Shown here in pieces: positions 39,161 through 47,493 of a DNA stretch of 64,000 nucleotides. Both the position numbers and the translations under genes were made by a program. The stretch lies in contig CAKRQV010000003.1 of NCBI GenBank assembly GCA_934394565.1, forward strand, positions 62,001 through 126,000. Reading direction: 5' to 3'. Origin of the DNA: an uncultured Lachnospiraceae bacterium. GTDB taxonomy: Bacteria > Bacillota > Clostridia > Lachnospirales > Lachnospiraceae. The notes under the pieces are model-generated. The model ran no database searches, was not told the origin of the DNA, and saw only the letters and a program-made list of their open reading frames with translations. Numbering within the stretch: position 1 is the stretch's first letter; every line of letters starts with the position of its first letter.

Positions 39161-39343
39161 GACCGGGAAACGAAACAGCACCGTCCAGCCATGGTTCTCC
39201 CACAAAACCCTCCGAAGGCGTCGGCACTTAACGAATGCAAGCCGCAGGCGCTGCATGAGTTTAGTACCGCTACGCCTGAGGCGGAGTGAGAACGCGTTTT
39301 GTGGGAGAACCATGGCTGGACGGTGCTGTTTCGTTTCCCGGTC
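39161..39343 (+). repeat. Variable-arm hairpin element, copy 1
   Basis: Perfect 48-bp inverted-repeat arms (39161-39208 and 39296-39343) enclose an 87-base core. The core is alignable over its whole length with copies at 41156 and 44986, whereas the arms are unrelated among copies apart from the inner CAAAAC/GTTTTG. Core landmarks: GGCACTTAACGA and GAGTTTAGTACCGCTACG. It lies 100 bases after the XRE gene stop. No reading frame. Confidence 0.9.
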
Positions 39344-39374
39344 GTCCGTCCGTCCCCGGTTCCTTATTTTCTTC

Positions 39375-39403
39375 TTGACACCCCTCTCCCATTCTGCTAT
39401 ACT
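39375..39403 (+). promoter_or_regulatory. Promoter of the preQ1-riboswitch operon
   Basis: TTGACA (39375-39380), 17 bases, TATACT (39398-39403), about 15 bases before the aptamer. Near-consensus SigA promoter. Confidence 0.85.
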
Positions 39404-39424
39404 CTCTCCCGTCAACCAAATACC

Positions 39425-39463
39425 CGACAGTTCGTAACCATCCTGTCGCTAAACAAAACTAGG
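39425..39463 (+). ncRNA. PreQ1-I riboswitch
   Basis: Stem CGACAG/CTGTCG encloses TTCGTAACCATC and is followed by the A-rich tail CTAAACAAAACTAGG, matching the H-type pseudoknot layout of preQ1-I aptamers (GUAACC loop, ACAAAAC tail, compare the Thermoanaerobacter tengcongensis aptamer). It heads the queL-like/yhhQ operon, which fits queuosine-precursor control. Confidence 0.85.
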
Positions 39464-39498
39464 GACCTTATCACAGACAGTCTCTATGTCTGTTGCAA

Positions 39499-39526
39499 CC
39501 GTACGGCTCCCCGTGCGGATTTTTTT
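39499..39526 (+). terminator. Terminator of the preQ1 riboswitch
   Basis: CCGTACGG-CTCC-CCGTGCGG (one G-U pair) is followed by seven T. A small stem ACAGAC/GTCTGT (39474-39494) lies between it and the aptamer and may serve as the alternative fold. The genes would be off when preQ1 is bound. Confidence 0.8.
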
Positions 39527-39534
39527 ATGTCATC

Positions 39535-39631
39535 AAACTATGAGGAACTCGCTCCGCGAGTTTCTCAAGTTATCGCAGCAGTCGCCAATGTCTCATGCCA
39601 GCATGGACTTTGGCTCGTTGCTCGCGTAAAT
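39535..39631 (+). repeat. Dispersed structured repeat, family 2, copy 2
   Basis: About 91% identical to 35493-35589, with its hairpin kept by compensating or wobble changes (GAGGAAC/GTTTCTC, inner T-A pair). It lies between the preQ1 riboswitch terminator and the queL-like gene, in the gene's own direction. After it an A-run and ACTGC/GCAGT stem follow, as an A-run and stem follow copy 1. Confidence 0.8.
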
Positions 39632-39718
39632 GCAAAAAACTGCCCACTGCAGTTTCATTTGCATGGCACATTTTTCAGGGTATCCCCAGTTTTTATACAC
39701 ACACAGAAAGGATACCTC

Positions 39719-40450
39719 ATGCCCACAATCTTTGATCCCGTACGCTACGAACTTCTCACCGAAAAAAATCCCAGAGAAATCGTCATGCTCCGTGGCAGCG
39801 GCTGCCAATGGCGTCGCTGCACCTTCTGCGATTACCATCTGGATTATTCCCGTGATGAAGCTTCCAATTTCGAATTAAACAAAAACATCCTCGCTCACGT
39901 AACCGGCCAGTACCATGACCTCGAAGTCATCAACTCCGGCAGTTTCAATGAGCTGGATGTACAGACAATCTCCCTGATTGAAACAATCTGTGTTGAAAAA
40001 AATATCCACGACCTGCATTTTGAAATGCACTGGATGCACAGAGAATCCATCCCGGCACTTCGCAGCCGTTTTGCTGCACTGGGTATCCGTGTGCATGTCA
40101 AAATGGGGGTAGAAACCTTTGATGCTGCCTTTCGTGACGATATGTTAAAAAAAGGCATGAATCATGTTACACCGGAAGAAATAGCCCCCTACGCGGATGA
40201 CGTCTGCCTGCTCTTTGGGCTGACCGGACAGACCCTTGCTTCCATGCAGCACGATATAGAAACGGGGCTTAGATTTTTTGACCGGATCTGCATCAATATT
40301 ATGACCCCAAACACAACCAAAGTACAGCCCGATCCGGCTGTCATTGCTATGTTTAAAGAGCACCTCTATGCTGCTTATATAGAAAATCCCCGTGTGGATA
40401 TCTTATTACAGAATACTGATTTCGGTGTAGGAGGAGAACAACATGCCTAA
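39719..40450 (+). CDS. queL: Radical SAM enzyme, probable queuine lyase QueL
   Basis: A 243-residue radical SAM protein from ATG 39719 (AGAAAGGA upstream). The cluster motif is CQWRRCTFC, i.e. C-x4-C-x2-C rather than the usual C-x3-C-x2-C. Further features are 'VINSGSFNELD' and 'VHVKMGVETFD', TIM-barrel strand motifs of the family. It overlaps the YhhQ-type transporter by eight bases and lies behind a preQ1-I riboswitch. A radical SAM gene next to yhhQ is the salvage arrangement described for QueL (queuine to preQ1) in Clostridioides difficile. The assignment is by context and motif. Confidence 0.7.
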   Translation: MPTIFDPVRYELLTEKNPREIVMLRGSGCQWRRCTFCDYHLDYSRDEASNFELNKNILAHVTGQYHDLEVINSGSFNELDVQTISLIETICVEKNIHDLHFEMHWMHRESIPALRSRFAALGIRVHVKMGVETFDAAFRDDMLKKGMNHVTPEEIAPYADDVCLLFGLTGQTLASMQHDIETGLRFFDRICINIMTPNTTKVQPDPAVIAMFKEHLYAAYIENPRVDILLQNTDFGVGGEQHA

Positions 40451-41144
40451 TGAACTTTTACTTATCTTAAGTCTGATCGTCCTGTATGGTGCAGTCCTTG
40501 TGTTTTACCGCTTGTTTGGTAAACTCGGTCTGTATGTCTGGACAGTCATTGCTACGATTTCTGCCAATATTGAAGTGCTGATCCTCGTCGATGCCTTTGG
40601 CATGGAACAGACGTTGGGAAATGTACTGTTTGCGACAACATTCCTTGTTACTGACATTTTAAGTGAGAATCACGGTAAAAAAGAAGCCAATGTAGCCGTC
40701 AATATCGGTATTGCGACTTCCATCGCTTTTATCGTAATTTCTCAGAGCTGGATGCTCTACACCCCGGCCGCCAGCGATTTTGCCAGCCCGGCGATCGCCA
40801 CGATTTTCTCAAACACCCCCCGTCTGATGCTGGCCAGCCTGATCGTCTACGCCATCTGTCAGAAATTCGACGTATGGGCCTACCACGCATGGTGGGCTTT
40901 CACCAATAAAAAATGCGGAGACTCCAAAAAATTCCTGTGGCTTCGTAACAACGGTTCCACACTGATTTCTCAGCTGCTGAATGCAATTTTATACACCTTC
41001 GGTGCCTTCTTCGGTGTATATGATATTCCGACGCTGATCAGTATTGTATTTGCAAGCTATGTGATCTTTATCGTGACGAGTCTTGCAGATACTCCAATCG
41101 TGTATCTGGCACGGAAAATGAAAGAAACACTGCCTGAAATGTAG
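40443..41144 (+). CDS. yhhQ: Queuosine precursor transporter (YhhQ/VUT family)
   Basis: A 233-residue membrane protein with six or so helices. The signature 'FATTFLVTDILSENHGKKEANVAVNIG' and 'RNNGSTLISQLLNAILYTFGAFFG' are those of the VUT/YhhQ family that imports queuine, preQ1 or preQ0. GGAGGAGAACAAC precedes the ATG, inside the queL-like gene end. Regulation by the upstream preQ1-I riboswitch fits precisely. Confidence 0.92.
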   Translation: MPNELLLILSLIVLYGAVLVFYRLFGKLGLYVWTVIATISANIEVLILVDAFGMEQTLGNVLFATTFLVTDILSENHGKKEANVAVNIGIATSIAFIVISQSWMLYTPAASDFASPAIATIFSNTPRLMLASLIVYAICQKFDVWAYHAWWAFTNKKCGDSKKFLWLRNNGSTLISQLLNAILYTFGAFFGVYDIPTLISIVFASYVIFIVTSLADTPIVYLARKMKETLPEM

Positions 41145-41155
41145 GTTGTGTTCGC

Positions 41156-41336
41156 CAGAAACGGGAAACTGGTCGGGGCGCTATGTATACGATTTCAAAA
41201 CACGCTTTCGCTCCGCCTCAAACGTAGCGGTACTAAACTCGCGGCTGCGCCTTACGGCTTGCGCTCGTTAAGTGCCAACGTTTTCGGAGGGTTTTGAAAT
41301 CGTATACATAGCGCCCCGACCAGTTTCCCGTTTCTG
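41156..41336 (-). repeat. Variable-arm hairpin element, copy 2
   Basis: Perfect 46-bp arms (41156-41201, 41291-41336) around an 89-base core, the core being in the opposite orientation to copies 1 and 3. It starts 11 bases after the yhhQ stop. Paired segments in the core differ from copy 1 but keep pairing (AAACGT/ACGTTT instead of AGGCGT/ACGCCT). Confidence 0.9.
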
Positions 41337-41399
41337 ACGCAATTTACTTCATTGTCTTATTTAATATCAACTTTAAGGTAGTTGAATTCAACCACATTT

Positions 41400-41630
41400 T
41401 TATGAAGCCACATTGTTTTCTTTATCCAGAATACTCTCCAGCAACATCTCCTGCACCGCCCGTCTGCGCTGCGCACTGCGCAAAGGACCATACTTTTCCT
41501 GCAATGTCACTCCCATCTTCAAACCTACGCCACCGATGAATATTACCATAACCACCATCAGCACCTTCAGGAGATCTCCTTTGACTTTTCTTTTATTTGC
41601 CTCATGATTATCTATGCTGCTCCCCAACAT
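41400..41630 (-). CDS. Small single-pass membrane protein (76 aa)
   Basis: MLGSSIDNHEANKRKVKGD is a charged cytoplasmic end; residues 22-40 (LLKVLMVVMVIFIGGVGLK) form one membrane helix; the rest is a charged helix with RSAQRRRAVQE. AGGTATGTT precedes the ATG with GGGAGG just upstream. No family is recognised. It stands alone between the hairpin element and a 229-base gap (41631-41859) in which I see nothing. Confidence 0.6.
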   Translation of the reverse strand: MLGSSIDNHEANKRKVKGDLLKVLMVVMVIFIGGVGLKMGVTLQEKYGPLRSAQRRRAVQEMLLESILDKENNVAS

Positions 41631-41859
41631 AACATACCTCCCTCTTTTCTCTGGTTTTTTTGTTTCTATACCCAGTATAAAGACGGCATGTATCGATTTT
41701 TCGTAAAAGATGCATCAAAGTTGTAACATATCTTGTTCTGCAATAGATGCCCATACCCTTCGGATACATACAGCAGTACTTCCATTGCGATCACGGAACC
41801 AGCATACTCTTTGTGACCTCTTACGCAGCTTCAGCTTCATTCAGCCCATACACATACAT

Positions 41860-42780
41860 CTACATATCCTTCCACTCATTCGCAACAGAAGCTATCCCCT
41901 TGTAAAAATCATCCTGCCCGATCCGCATACTCAACGCAATGCCTTTCTGACTGTCATGCTCCAACAGATGGCAGCCCGATCTGACTGTTACATTTATGGT
42001 AGAATATGTTTCTTCGTCCCCTTGATTTTGTCTGTTTATAAACACGATGCCACTGTCTTTCTCCCACGTACTGTCTGTGCCATAGAAATCGGATGCCCCG
42101 TAATAATTCTGCAACAGCCACAGGCAACTGTAACGAATCGAAGCATCCGGTGGTGTTTTCTTTAAATCACCATATACAACGGCGTCTATATAACTGCTCC
42201 ATTCTTTCTGCGTATCCTCTTCCCACAGGGCACACAGCCGCTCCTGGGCTGGATCCAGCAGAAACTGCCATGTATCCTCGTCCTTTTCAAACGTCAGCAG
42301 CCAAAGCGTCATCCCGCCCATGGTATTGGTCGTCTGACTGACAAAAATACAGCTGGCTTCTGTCAGATACTGCCCGGCCTCTGTATCGTCCGTTTTATTC
42401 AGCCTCATATATAATGGCATCGACTCTTTTTTTGTGCCTGCATGATAACCGTAAATTTGAACTGTGAGATTATAACTGTCCACTGCCTGCCATAAAGCAT
42501 CGAGAACCGTCGCATCATATTGCTGCAGGTCTTCTGCGGAATCCGTATGGTACAGCCGTGTGAATGTACAGTCATAAGGATTACTCAGGAGATACACTTT
42601 ATCCGAGAATGTCAGCTCATAGGCGATTCCCGCAGTCGTATTCGGATTGTCCTGTACCTGTATATTGTTCACCAGCTTCTTATCGGAAGAATAATTCATC
42701 CCCACAGGCAAAAGCTCCGCAGCCGCAAATATAAACGCAACACCACAAAGTATGGCTATGATCTGTACAATATGCTTCAC
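41860..42780 (-). CDS. Membrane-anchored extracytoplasmic protein of a two-component operon
   Basis: The 306-residue product has one N-terminal hydrophobic helix (HIVQIIAILCGVAFIFAAAELL) with no lipobox, then an all-extracytoplasmic domain of alternating strands and helices. Its ATG overlaps the stop of the sensor kinase gene (ATGA), so it is the third gene of a regulator-kinase operon. It may sense or modulate the kinase. No domain recognised; possible role is inferred only from coupling. Confidence 0.65.
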   Translation of the reverse strand: MKHIVQIIAILCGVAFIFAAAELLPVGMNYSSDKKLVNNIQVQDNPNTTAGIAYELTFSDKVYLLSNPYDCTFTRLYHTDSAEDLQQYDATVLDALWQAVDSYNLTVQIYGYHAGTKKESMPLYMRLNKTDDTEAGQYLTEASCIFVSQTTNTMGGMTLWLLTFEKDEDTWQFLLDPAQERLCALWEEDTQKEWSSYIDAVVYGDLKKTPPDASIRYSCLWLLQNYYGASDFYGTDSTWEKDSGIVFINRQNQGDEETYSTINVTVRSGCHLLEHDSQKGIALSMRIGQDDFYKGIASVANEWKDM

Positions 42781-44201
42781 TGGCTGTCCTCCTTTTTCGG
42801 AAAATGCATGGTAATCGTCGTTCCCTTCCCCGGCTCACTCTCAATGAGCCAGGTTGCCTTATGCAGATGGATAATCTCCTGACACAGCGTCATGCCAAGC
42901 CCTGCACCACCCTCTTTGCGGGAGCGGGACTTGTCTACCATGTAAAAGGCCTGTGTGATCTTGTCGATCTCTGTTTTTTCCATGCCCTTTCCCTCGTCCC
43001 GGACGATCACCGTATAGCCGTCTGGCTCCGCCTGTCCGGTCAGATAGATATGCGCACCCTTTTGCGACGCTTTTCTGGCATTGTCCACCAGATTGGCAAA
43101 CAGGGAAAGCAACAGATCCTGTTCCCCGTAGATCACACCTTTTTCTGCCCGGCGCACCAGCTCTGTTTCTGAACGCAGCATACTGACTTCCACCAGATAT
43201 CCCACCTGCCGCAGCAGATATTGGGCGGGCAGCTCCTGAAATTCCATGTCCTGCTGTTTCAGTACAAACAGCTCCATCAGTTTATACGACAGCTTTTGCA
43301 GACGCTTTCCCTGCGCGTAGATATAATCCGCAGCTTTGATCCTTTCTTCCGGTGAAAGATCATCCACCGAACGGATCAACTCAGCATAACCGATGATCGC
43401 CGTCAGCGGTGTTTTCAGTTCATGGGCAAATGCCGCAGTAAAATGTTCCTGCCGCTTTGCCTGATCCGAAATCTCTTCCATCTTTTCCTGCAGATGAACC
43501 GCCATGCTGTTGAAATCCTGTGCCAGCACAGCGATCTCGTCCTTTCCTTTCACCTCCGCACGACAGTCCAGATCACCGTTCGACAGGTGGCTGGCGCTCT
43601 CCGACAGCTTTGACAGCCGATGTGTCAAAAGGTAGGACAGCCCCAGGGAAATCCCCACGCAGGCGCCCAGAAGAATACAGACAACATACTGATACAGCCG
43701 AATCATCTCATCCCTCTGCACATATACCGTATCCATATCAGAAATCGTTTCCAGATAATATGTTTTCTCCGTCGCCGGCATCTTCGCCGTGCTGACGATG
43801 CGCATATACCTGTGTCCATCCCGCTCGTATATCACATACCCCCGCTTCCCGGCACTGACACGTTCCAGAAGTTCTGCATTGATGTCTTCCTTACGGTTCT
43901 GATAGATCACATTGATCCTGCCATCCCGCACGGCGAAATATTTTCCGTTCGTGCCGATATTGGTGCAGAGCGATTCCGCAATATGTTCCACAGTCTCCCG
44001 CTTTTTCTGATATTCCTCCGGCACACTCGACAATGCATTAAAAAAAGCGATCCGGTACATCTCATTTTCTGTCAGATGGATATCCAGCTCCCGCTCATAG
44101 GCACTGTGAAAAGAAGCCTGCAGAATAAAGCTTGCGCACAGGCTGAAGACCAGGGCAATCAGAATATAAAAACTTAAAAATACTTTCCAGAATAATTTCA
44201 T
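42777..44201 (-). CDS. Sensor histidine kinase
   Basis: A 474-residue membrane kinase: helix at 7-28, an outside sensor region to about 160, second helix (YQYVVCILLGACVGISLGLSYLL), HAMP (185-240, 'LSESASHLSNGDLDCRAEVKGKDEIAVLAQDFNSM'), HisKA with the phosphorylated His in FAHELKTPLTAI, and HATPase with NLVDNARKA (N box), VRDEGKGM (G1) and GGAGLGMTL (G2). It passes a phosphate to the response regulator encoded eight bases upstream. The ligand is unknown. Confidence 0.93.
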   Translation of the reverse strand: MKLFWKVFLSFYILIALVFSLCASFILQASFHSAYERELDIHLTENEMYRIAFFNALSSVPEEYQKKRETVEHIAESLCTNIGTNGKYFAVRDGRINVIYQNRKEDINAELLERVSAGKRGYVIYERDGHRYMRIVSTAKMPATEKTYYLETISDMDTVYVQRDEMIRLYQYVVCILLGACVGISLGLSYLLTHRLSKLSESASHLSNGDLDCRAEVKGKDEIAVLAQDFNSMAVHLQEKMEEISDQAKRQEHFTAAFAHELKTPLTAIIGYAELIRSVDDLSPEERIKAADYIYAQGKRLQKLSYKLMELFVLKQQDMEFQELPAQYLLRQVGYLVEVSMLRSETELVRRAEKGVIYGEQDLLLSLFANLVDNARKASQKGAHIYLTGQAEPDGYTVIVRDEGKGMEKTEIDKITQAFYMVDKSRSRKEGGAGLGMTLCQEIIHLHKATWLIESEPGKGTTITMHFPKKEDSQ

Positions 44202-44209
44202 ACATTTTC

Positions 44210-44863
44210 CTATGCTTCAAGCCGATAGCCGACTTTATAGACGGCTTTTATCTTATCTTCCCAGTTCATCTTCTTCCGCAGACGCTGTACGTGCAGATCC
44301 ACCGTACGGCTGTCTCCCATATAATTACTGCCCCAGACATTTTCATAAATAGTTTCTCTGTAAAGCGCTATATTCTTATTTCGCACAAACAACAGCAAAA
44401 GCTCAAATTCCTTCATCGTCAGGAAAATCTCCTGCTGTCCCCGCATAACCGTGCGTGAAGATATATCGATGGTAATATCAAAGATCTCGATCTTATCTGA
44501 AGCTTTATGATACCTGCGCAGCACCGTCTCCACTCTGGCCAGAAGTTCAACCATTTCAAACGGTTTCGTAATATAATCATCCGCCCCGGCTCGCAAACCT
44601 CTGACACGATCCTGCAGCTCGCCCATGGCCGTGATAAAAATGACCGGAGTATCACTTGTTTTTATGTAATCCAATAGTTCATAGCCGCTGATTTTTGGAA
44701 GCATGATGTCAAGCAAGACCAGATCATAATGGCTGGCGGCGATGTGATCAGCAGCTTCTTTACCATCAAATGCCTGTTCACAGGTATATCCGGCACGGGT
44801 GAGGTGTATACGAATAAGGTCGGAGATGGCTTCTTCGTCTTCTACTATCAGTATTTTTATCAT
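44210..44863 (-). CDS. OmpR/PhoB-family response regulator
   Basis: 217 residues from ATG 44863 (AAAGGAG upstream; the longer frame to 44953 lacks a site). The receiver has acidic Glu8-Asp9, the phosphorylated Asp52 in LLLDIMLPK (VLLDIMLP), the Thr in 'FITAMGE' and Lys in TKPFEM. The C-terminal winged helix includes 'MKEFELLLLFVRNKNIALYRETIYENVWG' and 'RTVDLHVQRLRKKMNW'. It works with the adjacent kinase. Confidence 0.93.
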   Translation of the reverse strand: MIKILIVEDEEAISDLIRIHLTRAGYTCEQAFDGKEAADHIAASHYDLVLLDIMLPKISGYELLDYIKTSDTPVIFITAMGELQDRVRGLRAGADDYITKPFEMVELLARVETVLRRYHKASDKIEIFDITIDISSRTVMRGQQEIFLTMKEFELLLLFVRNKNIALYRETIYENVWGSNYMGDSRTVDLHVQRLRKKMNWEDKIKAVYKVGYRLEA

Positions 44864-44985
44864 GATATTTTTCTCCTTTGTGTATTTTCGCAGTATAGGA
44901 TGAATTTGTATCATTGTTGTATCATGGACGGACGCTCGCTGTCCGTCTTCCACTCTCTTCCGTCAATCGCCCTCATAAGTCAGCA

Positions 44986-45164
44986 CAAGCCCGCTGTCGT
45001 ATCAGGCTGTGGTATGTTCTCTTACAAAACCTTCCGCAGGCGTCGGCACTTAATGAGTCCAAGCCGTAAGGCGCCGGACGAATTTAGTGTCCGCTACGCC
45101 TAAGGCAGAGCGAAAGCGCGTTTTGTAAGAGAACATACCACAGCCTGATACGGCAGCGGGCTTG
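44986..45164 (+). repeat. Variable-arm hairpin element, copy 3
   Basis: 45-bp arms (44986-45030, 45120-45164) with one G-U pair, enclosing an 89-base core that aligns with copies 1 and 2. It lies between the proA stop and the response-regulator start. The inner small stem is GTCC/GGAC here, TGCA/TGCA in copy 1 and GCG/CGC in copy 2, so the loop stem is copy-specific too. Confidence 0.9.
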
Positions 45165-45191
45165 GGCGTCCGTCCCCACATCTGTTCCATC

Positions 45192-46448
45192 CTATTCTCT
45201 GATCTGTCCGTCCCCATAAATAATATATTTCGACGAAGTCAACGCTAAAAGCCCCATCGGTCCTCTCGCATGCAGCTTCTGCGTACTGATCCCAATCTCC
45301 GCACCAAAACCAAATTCAAAGCCATCCGTAAACCGCGTCGATGCATTGACATACACTGCTGCTGCATCAATCTCCCGCAGGAACTTCTGCGCATGTGCGT
45401 AATCCTTCGTCACGATAGCTTCCGAATGTCCCGTATTATACCGGTTGATATGTTCAATGGCCTCCTCAATAGAATCCACAACCTTCAGAGAAATTATCCT
45501 GTCCAGGTACTCCCTGCCCCAGTCTTCTTCCGCAGCTTCATGGATCTGTGGCACCAGTTTTCTTGCCTCCTCATCCCCGCGGATCTCCACATCTTTCTCA
45601 AACAGAGCCTTAGCAATCGCCGGGATCGCCACATCCGCAACTGCCGAGTGGATCACCAGAGATTCACACGTATTACACGTACCCAGCCGCTGTGTCTTGG
45701 CATTCACAATGATCCTGACAGCCATATCGATATCCGCATATTCATCCACATAGATATGACAATTTCCCGTTCCTGTCTCGATTACCGGAACCGTACTGTT
45801 TTCCACGACTGTCTGGATCAGCCGTGCACCACCACGGGGAATCAGCACATCAATGTAGCGGTTCAGGCGCATCATTTCCCTGGCTGTCTCATGAGACGTA
45901 TCTGTGATCAGCTGGATCGCATCCTCTGGCATTCCCACAGAAGCCAGTGCCTTTCGAAGAACCTCTGCGATCGCTGTGTTGGAATAGATCGCATCACTGC
46001 CACCACGCAGGATCGCGGCATTTCCCGTCTTAAAGCACAGCCCAAAAGCATCCGCTGTCACATTCGGCCTCGATTCATAAATAATACCGATCACCCCAAA
46101 CGGCACGCGCATCTGACCGATCATTAATCCATTAGGCCTTTTTTTCATAGAAAGGACTTCCCCAATCGGATCATCCAGCGTCACGATCTGTTCCAGTCCC
46201 ACAGCCATAGCCTCTATCCGGGCCGCATTGACCATCAGGCGGTCTAACAGTGCTTCTGACATACCTGCCTTTCTGCCATTTTCCAGATCCGTGCCGTTCG
46301 CTTTTATGATGCTGTCTGCATGCTCCCGCAGAGCTGCTGCAGCTGCCTGCAATCCTCTGTTCTTATCCGCACTGGATGCTTTCGCCAGAAGTGTGGCCGC
46401 CACTTTCGCCTTTTGTCCCATTTCCGTTAATGCTGTCATACTCTTCAC
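45192..46448 (-). CDS. proA: Glutamate-5-semialdehyde dehydrogenase (gamma-glutamyl phosphate reductase)
   Basis: A 418-residue aldehyde-dehydrogenase-fold enzyme that reduces gamma-glutamyl phosphate with NADPH, step two of proline synthesis. 'GVIGIIYESRPNVTADAFGLCFKTGNAAILRGGSDA' is the cofactor region and the catalytic Cys lies in RLGTCNTCESLVIH. The start overlaps the upstream kinase stop by four bases (ATGA). ProB, its partner, is encoded one gene further upstream. Confidence 0.96.
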   Translation of the reverse strand: MKSMTALTEMGQKAKVAATLLAKASSADKNRGLQAAAAALREHADSIIKANGTDLENGRKAGMSEALLDRLMVNAARIEAMAVGLEQIVTLDDPIGEVLSMKKRPNGLMIGQMRVPFGVIGIIYESRPNVTADAFGLCFKTGNAAILRGGSDAIYSNTAIAEVLRKALASVGMPEDAIQLITDTSHETAREMMRLNRYIDVLIPRGGARLIQTVVENSTVPVIETGTGNCHIYVDEYADIDMAVRIIVNAKTQRLGTCNTCESLVIHSAVADVAIPAIAKALFEKDVEIRGDEEARKLVPQIHEAAEEDWGREYLDRIISLKVVDSIEEAIEHINRYNTGHSEAIVTKDYAHAQKFLREIDAAAVYVNASTRFTDGFEFGFGAEIGISTQKLHARGPMGLLALTSSKYIIYGDGQIRE

Positions 46449-47344
46449 CCTTTGTTTCTTTCTTTTAAAAATGCTTCCACTTCTTCCCGCTTCGGAATTG
46501 ATGGCGCTGCCCCCTGTCTGGACACGGCAATGGAACTTGCCGCTGTTGCCATATGTAATGCCTCTTTCACCGGCACACCTTTCATCAGGCAGGTTAAAAG
46601 ATATCCACAGTAAGTATCCCCTGCACCGGTCGTATCCACAACGATATTTTTATAAATCTCCTGCATGGCAAATGTTGTTTCATCCTGATAGCAGGAGCCC
46701 TCTGAGCCAAGAGTCAGGACGATCTTTGCATGAGGATATTTCTCACGGAATGCAGTCAGAATCTTCTGTGGCTCTTTCTCACCGGTCACTGCCTCTCCCT
46801 CGATCTCATTGACAATAAACAGATCCACCATCTCCAGCGGATATGACATCAGCTCTTTTGTGATCGGGGACGGATTTAAAGCCACCTGCGCACCTGCTTC
46901 TTTTGCTTTCCGGATAATATAAGGCACAAGATTGATCTCGTTTTGCATCAGCACATAGTCTCCCGGCTCTATCGTCTGCATCACTTCATCCACAAAATTC
47001 TCTGTCAGCATATGGTTTGTACCGGAATACACAATAATCGCATTCTGTCCGCTCTCGCTTACCTGCAGCGCTGTGTGGCCACCATCCGCATCCAGCTCTT
47101 TTACATAGGTCAGCGGTACCTGATTTTCTACCAGTGTGTCTTTCAGAATACCGCCATCTCTGCCAATACAGCCTACGTGATATACATTTGCTCCGGCTCT
47201 GGCCAGGGCAATTGTCTGGTTCAGTCCCTTTCCCCCCGGGAAAAAGGACAGACTCTTTGCCAGAATCGTCTCTCCGGCCCGCACAAAATCTTCAACGCCA
47301 TACACACGGTCAACATTTAAAGAACCAAAGTTATAGATTTTCAT
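46445..47344 (-). CDS. PfkB-family sugar kinase (ribokinase-like)
   Basis: A 299-residue ribokinase-family kinase. The N-terminal substrate motif GGKGLNQTIALARAG and the C-terminal DTTGAGDTYCGYLL (Asp is the base) are intact, and 'QNEINLVPYIIRKAKEAGAQVALNPSP' is typical of ribokinases. The substrate may be ribose or another sugar; no transporter is nearby. It is inserted between proB and proA and its stop overlaps the proA start, so it is co-translated with proA, which is an unexpected partnership. Confidence 0.9.
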   Translation of the reverse strand: MKIYNFGSLNVDRVYGVEDFVRAGETILAKSLSFFPGGKGLNQTIALARAGANVYHVGCIGRDGGILKDTLVENQVPLTYVKELDADGGHTALQVSESGQNAIIVYSGTNHMLTENFVDEVMQTIEPGDYVLMQNEINLVPYIIRKAKEAGAQVALNPSPITKELMSYPLEMVDLFIVNEIEGEAVTGEKEPQKILTAFREKYPHAKIVLTLGSEGSCYQDETTFAMQEIYKNIVVDTTGAGDTYCGYLLTCLMKGVPVKEALHMATAASSIAVSRQGAAPSIPKREEVEAFLKERNKG

Positions 47345-47493
47345 ACCTTCCTCCGTTTCTCGATTTAACGCATTTCTGCGAACCTTTTTGCATAAAGCCT
47401 TATGCTCTATTACCGTATTAACTTTTGTTAAATTGTTCTGTTACAAATGACTTTTCACTTATTTTTTATTATATGAGATTTCTTCACACTGTA

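Noticed and set aside
39719..40450. 7-carboxy-7-deazaguanine synthase QueE
   Set aside because: Cluster motif and later motifs do not fit QueE, and queC, queD and queF are absent; salvage with YhhQ fits better.
39161..45164. Insertion sequences or MITEs with a known transposase
   Set aside because: The elements have no transposase frame, no shared terminal repeats (the arms differ between copies) and no visible target duplication, so an IS call is not supported.
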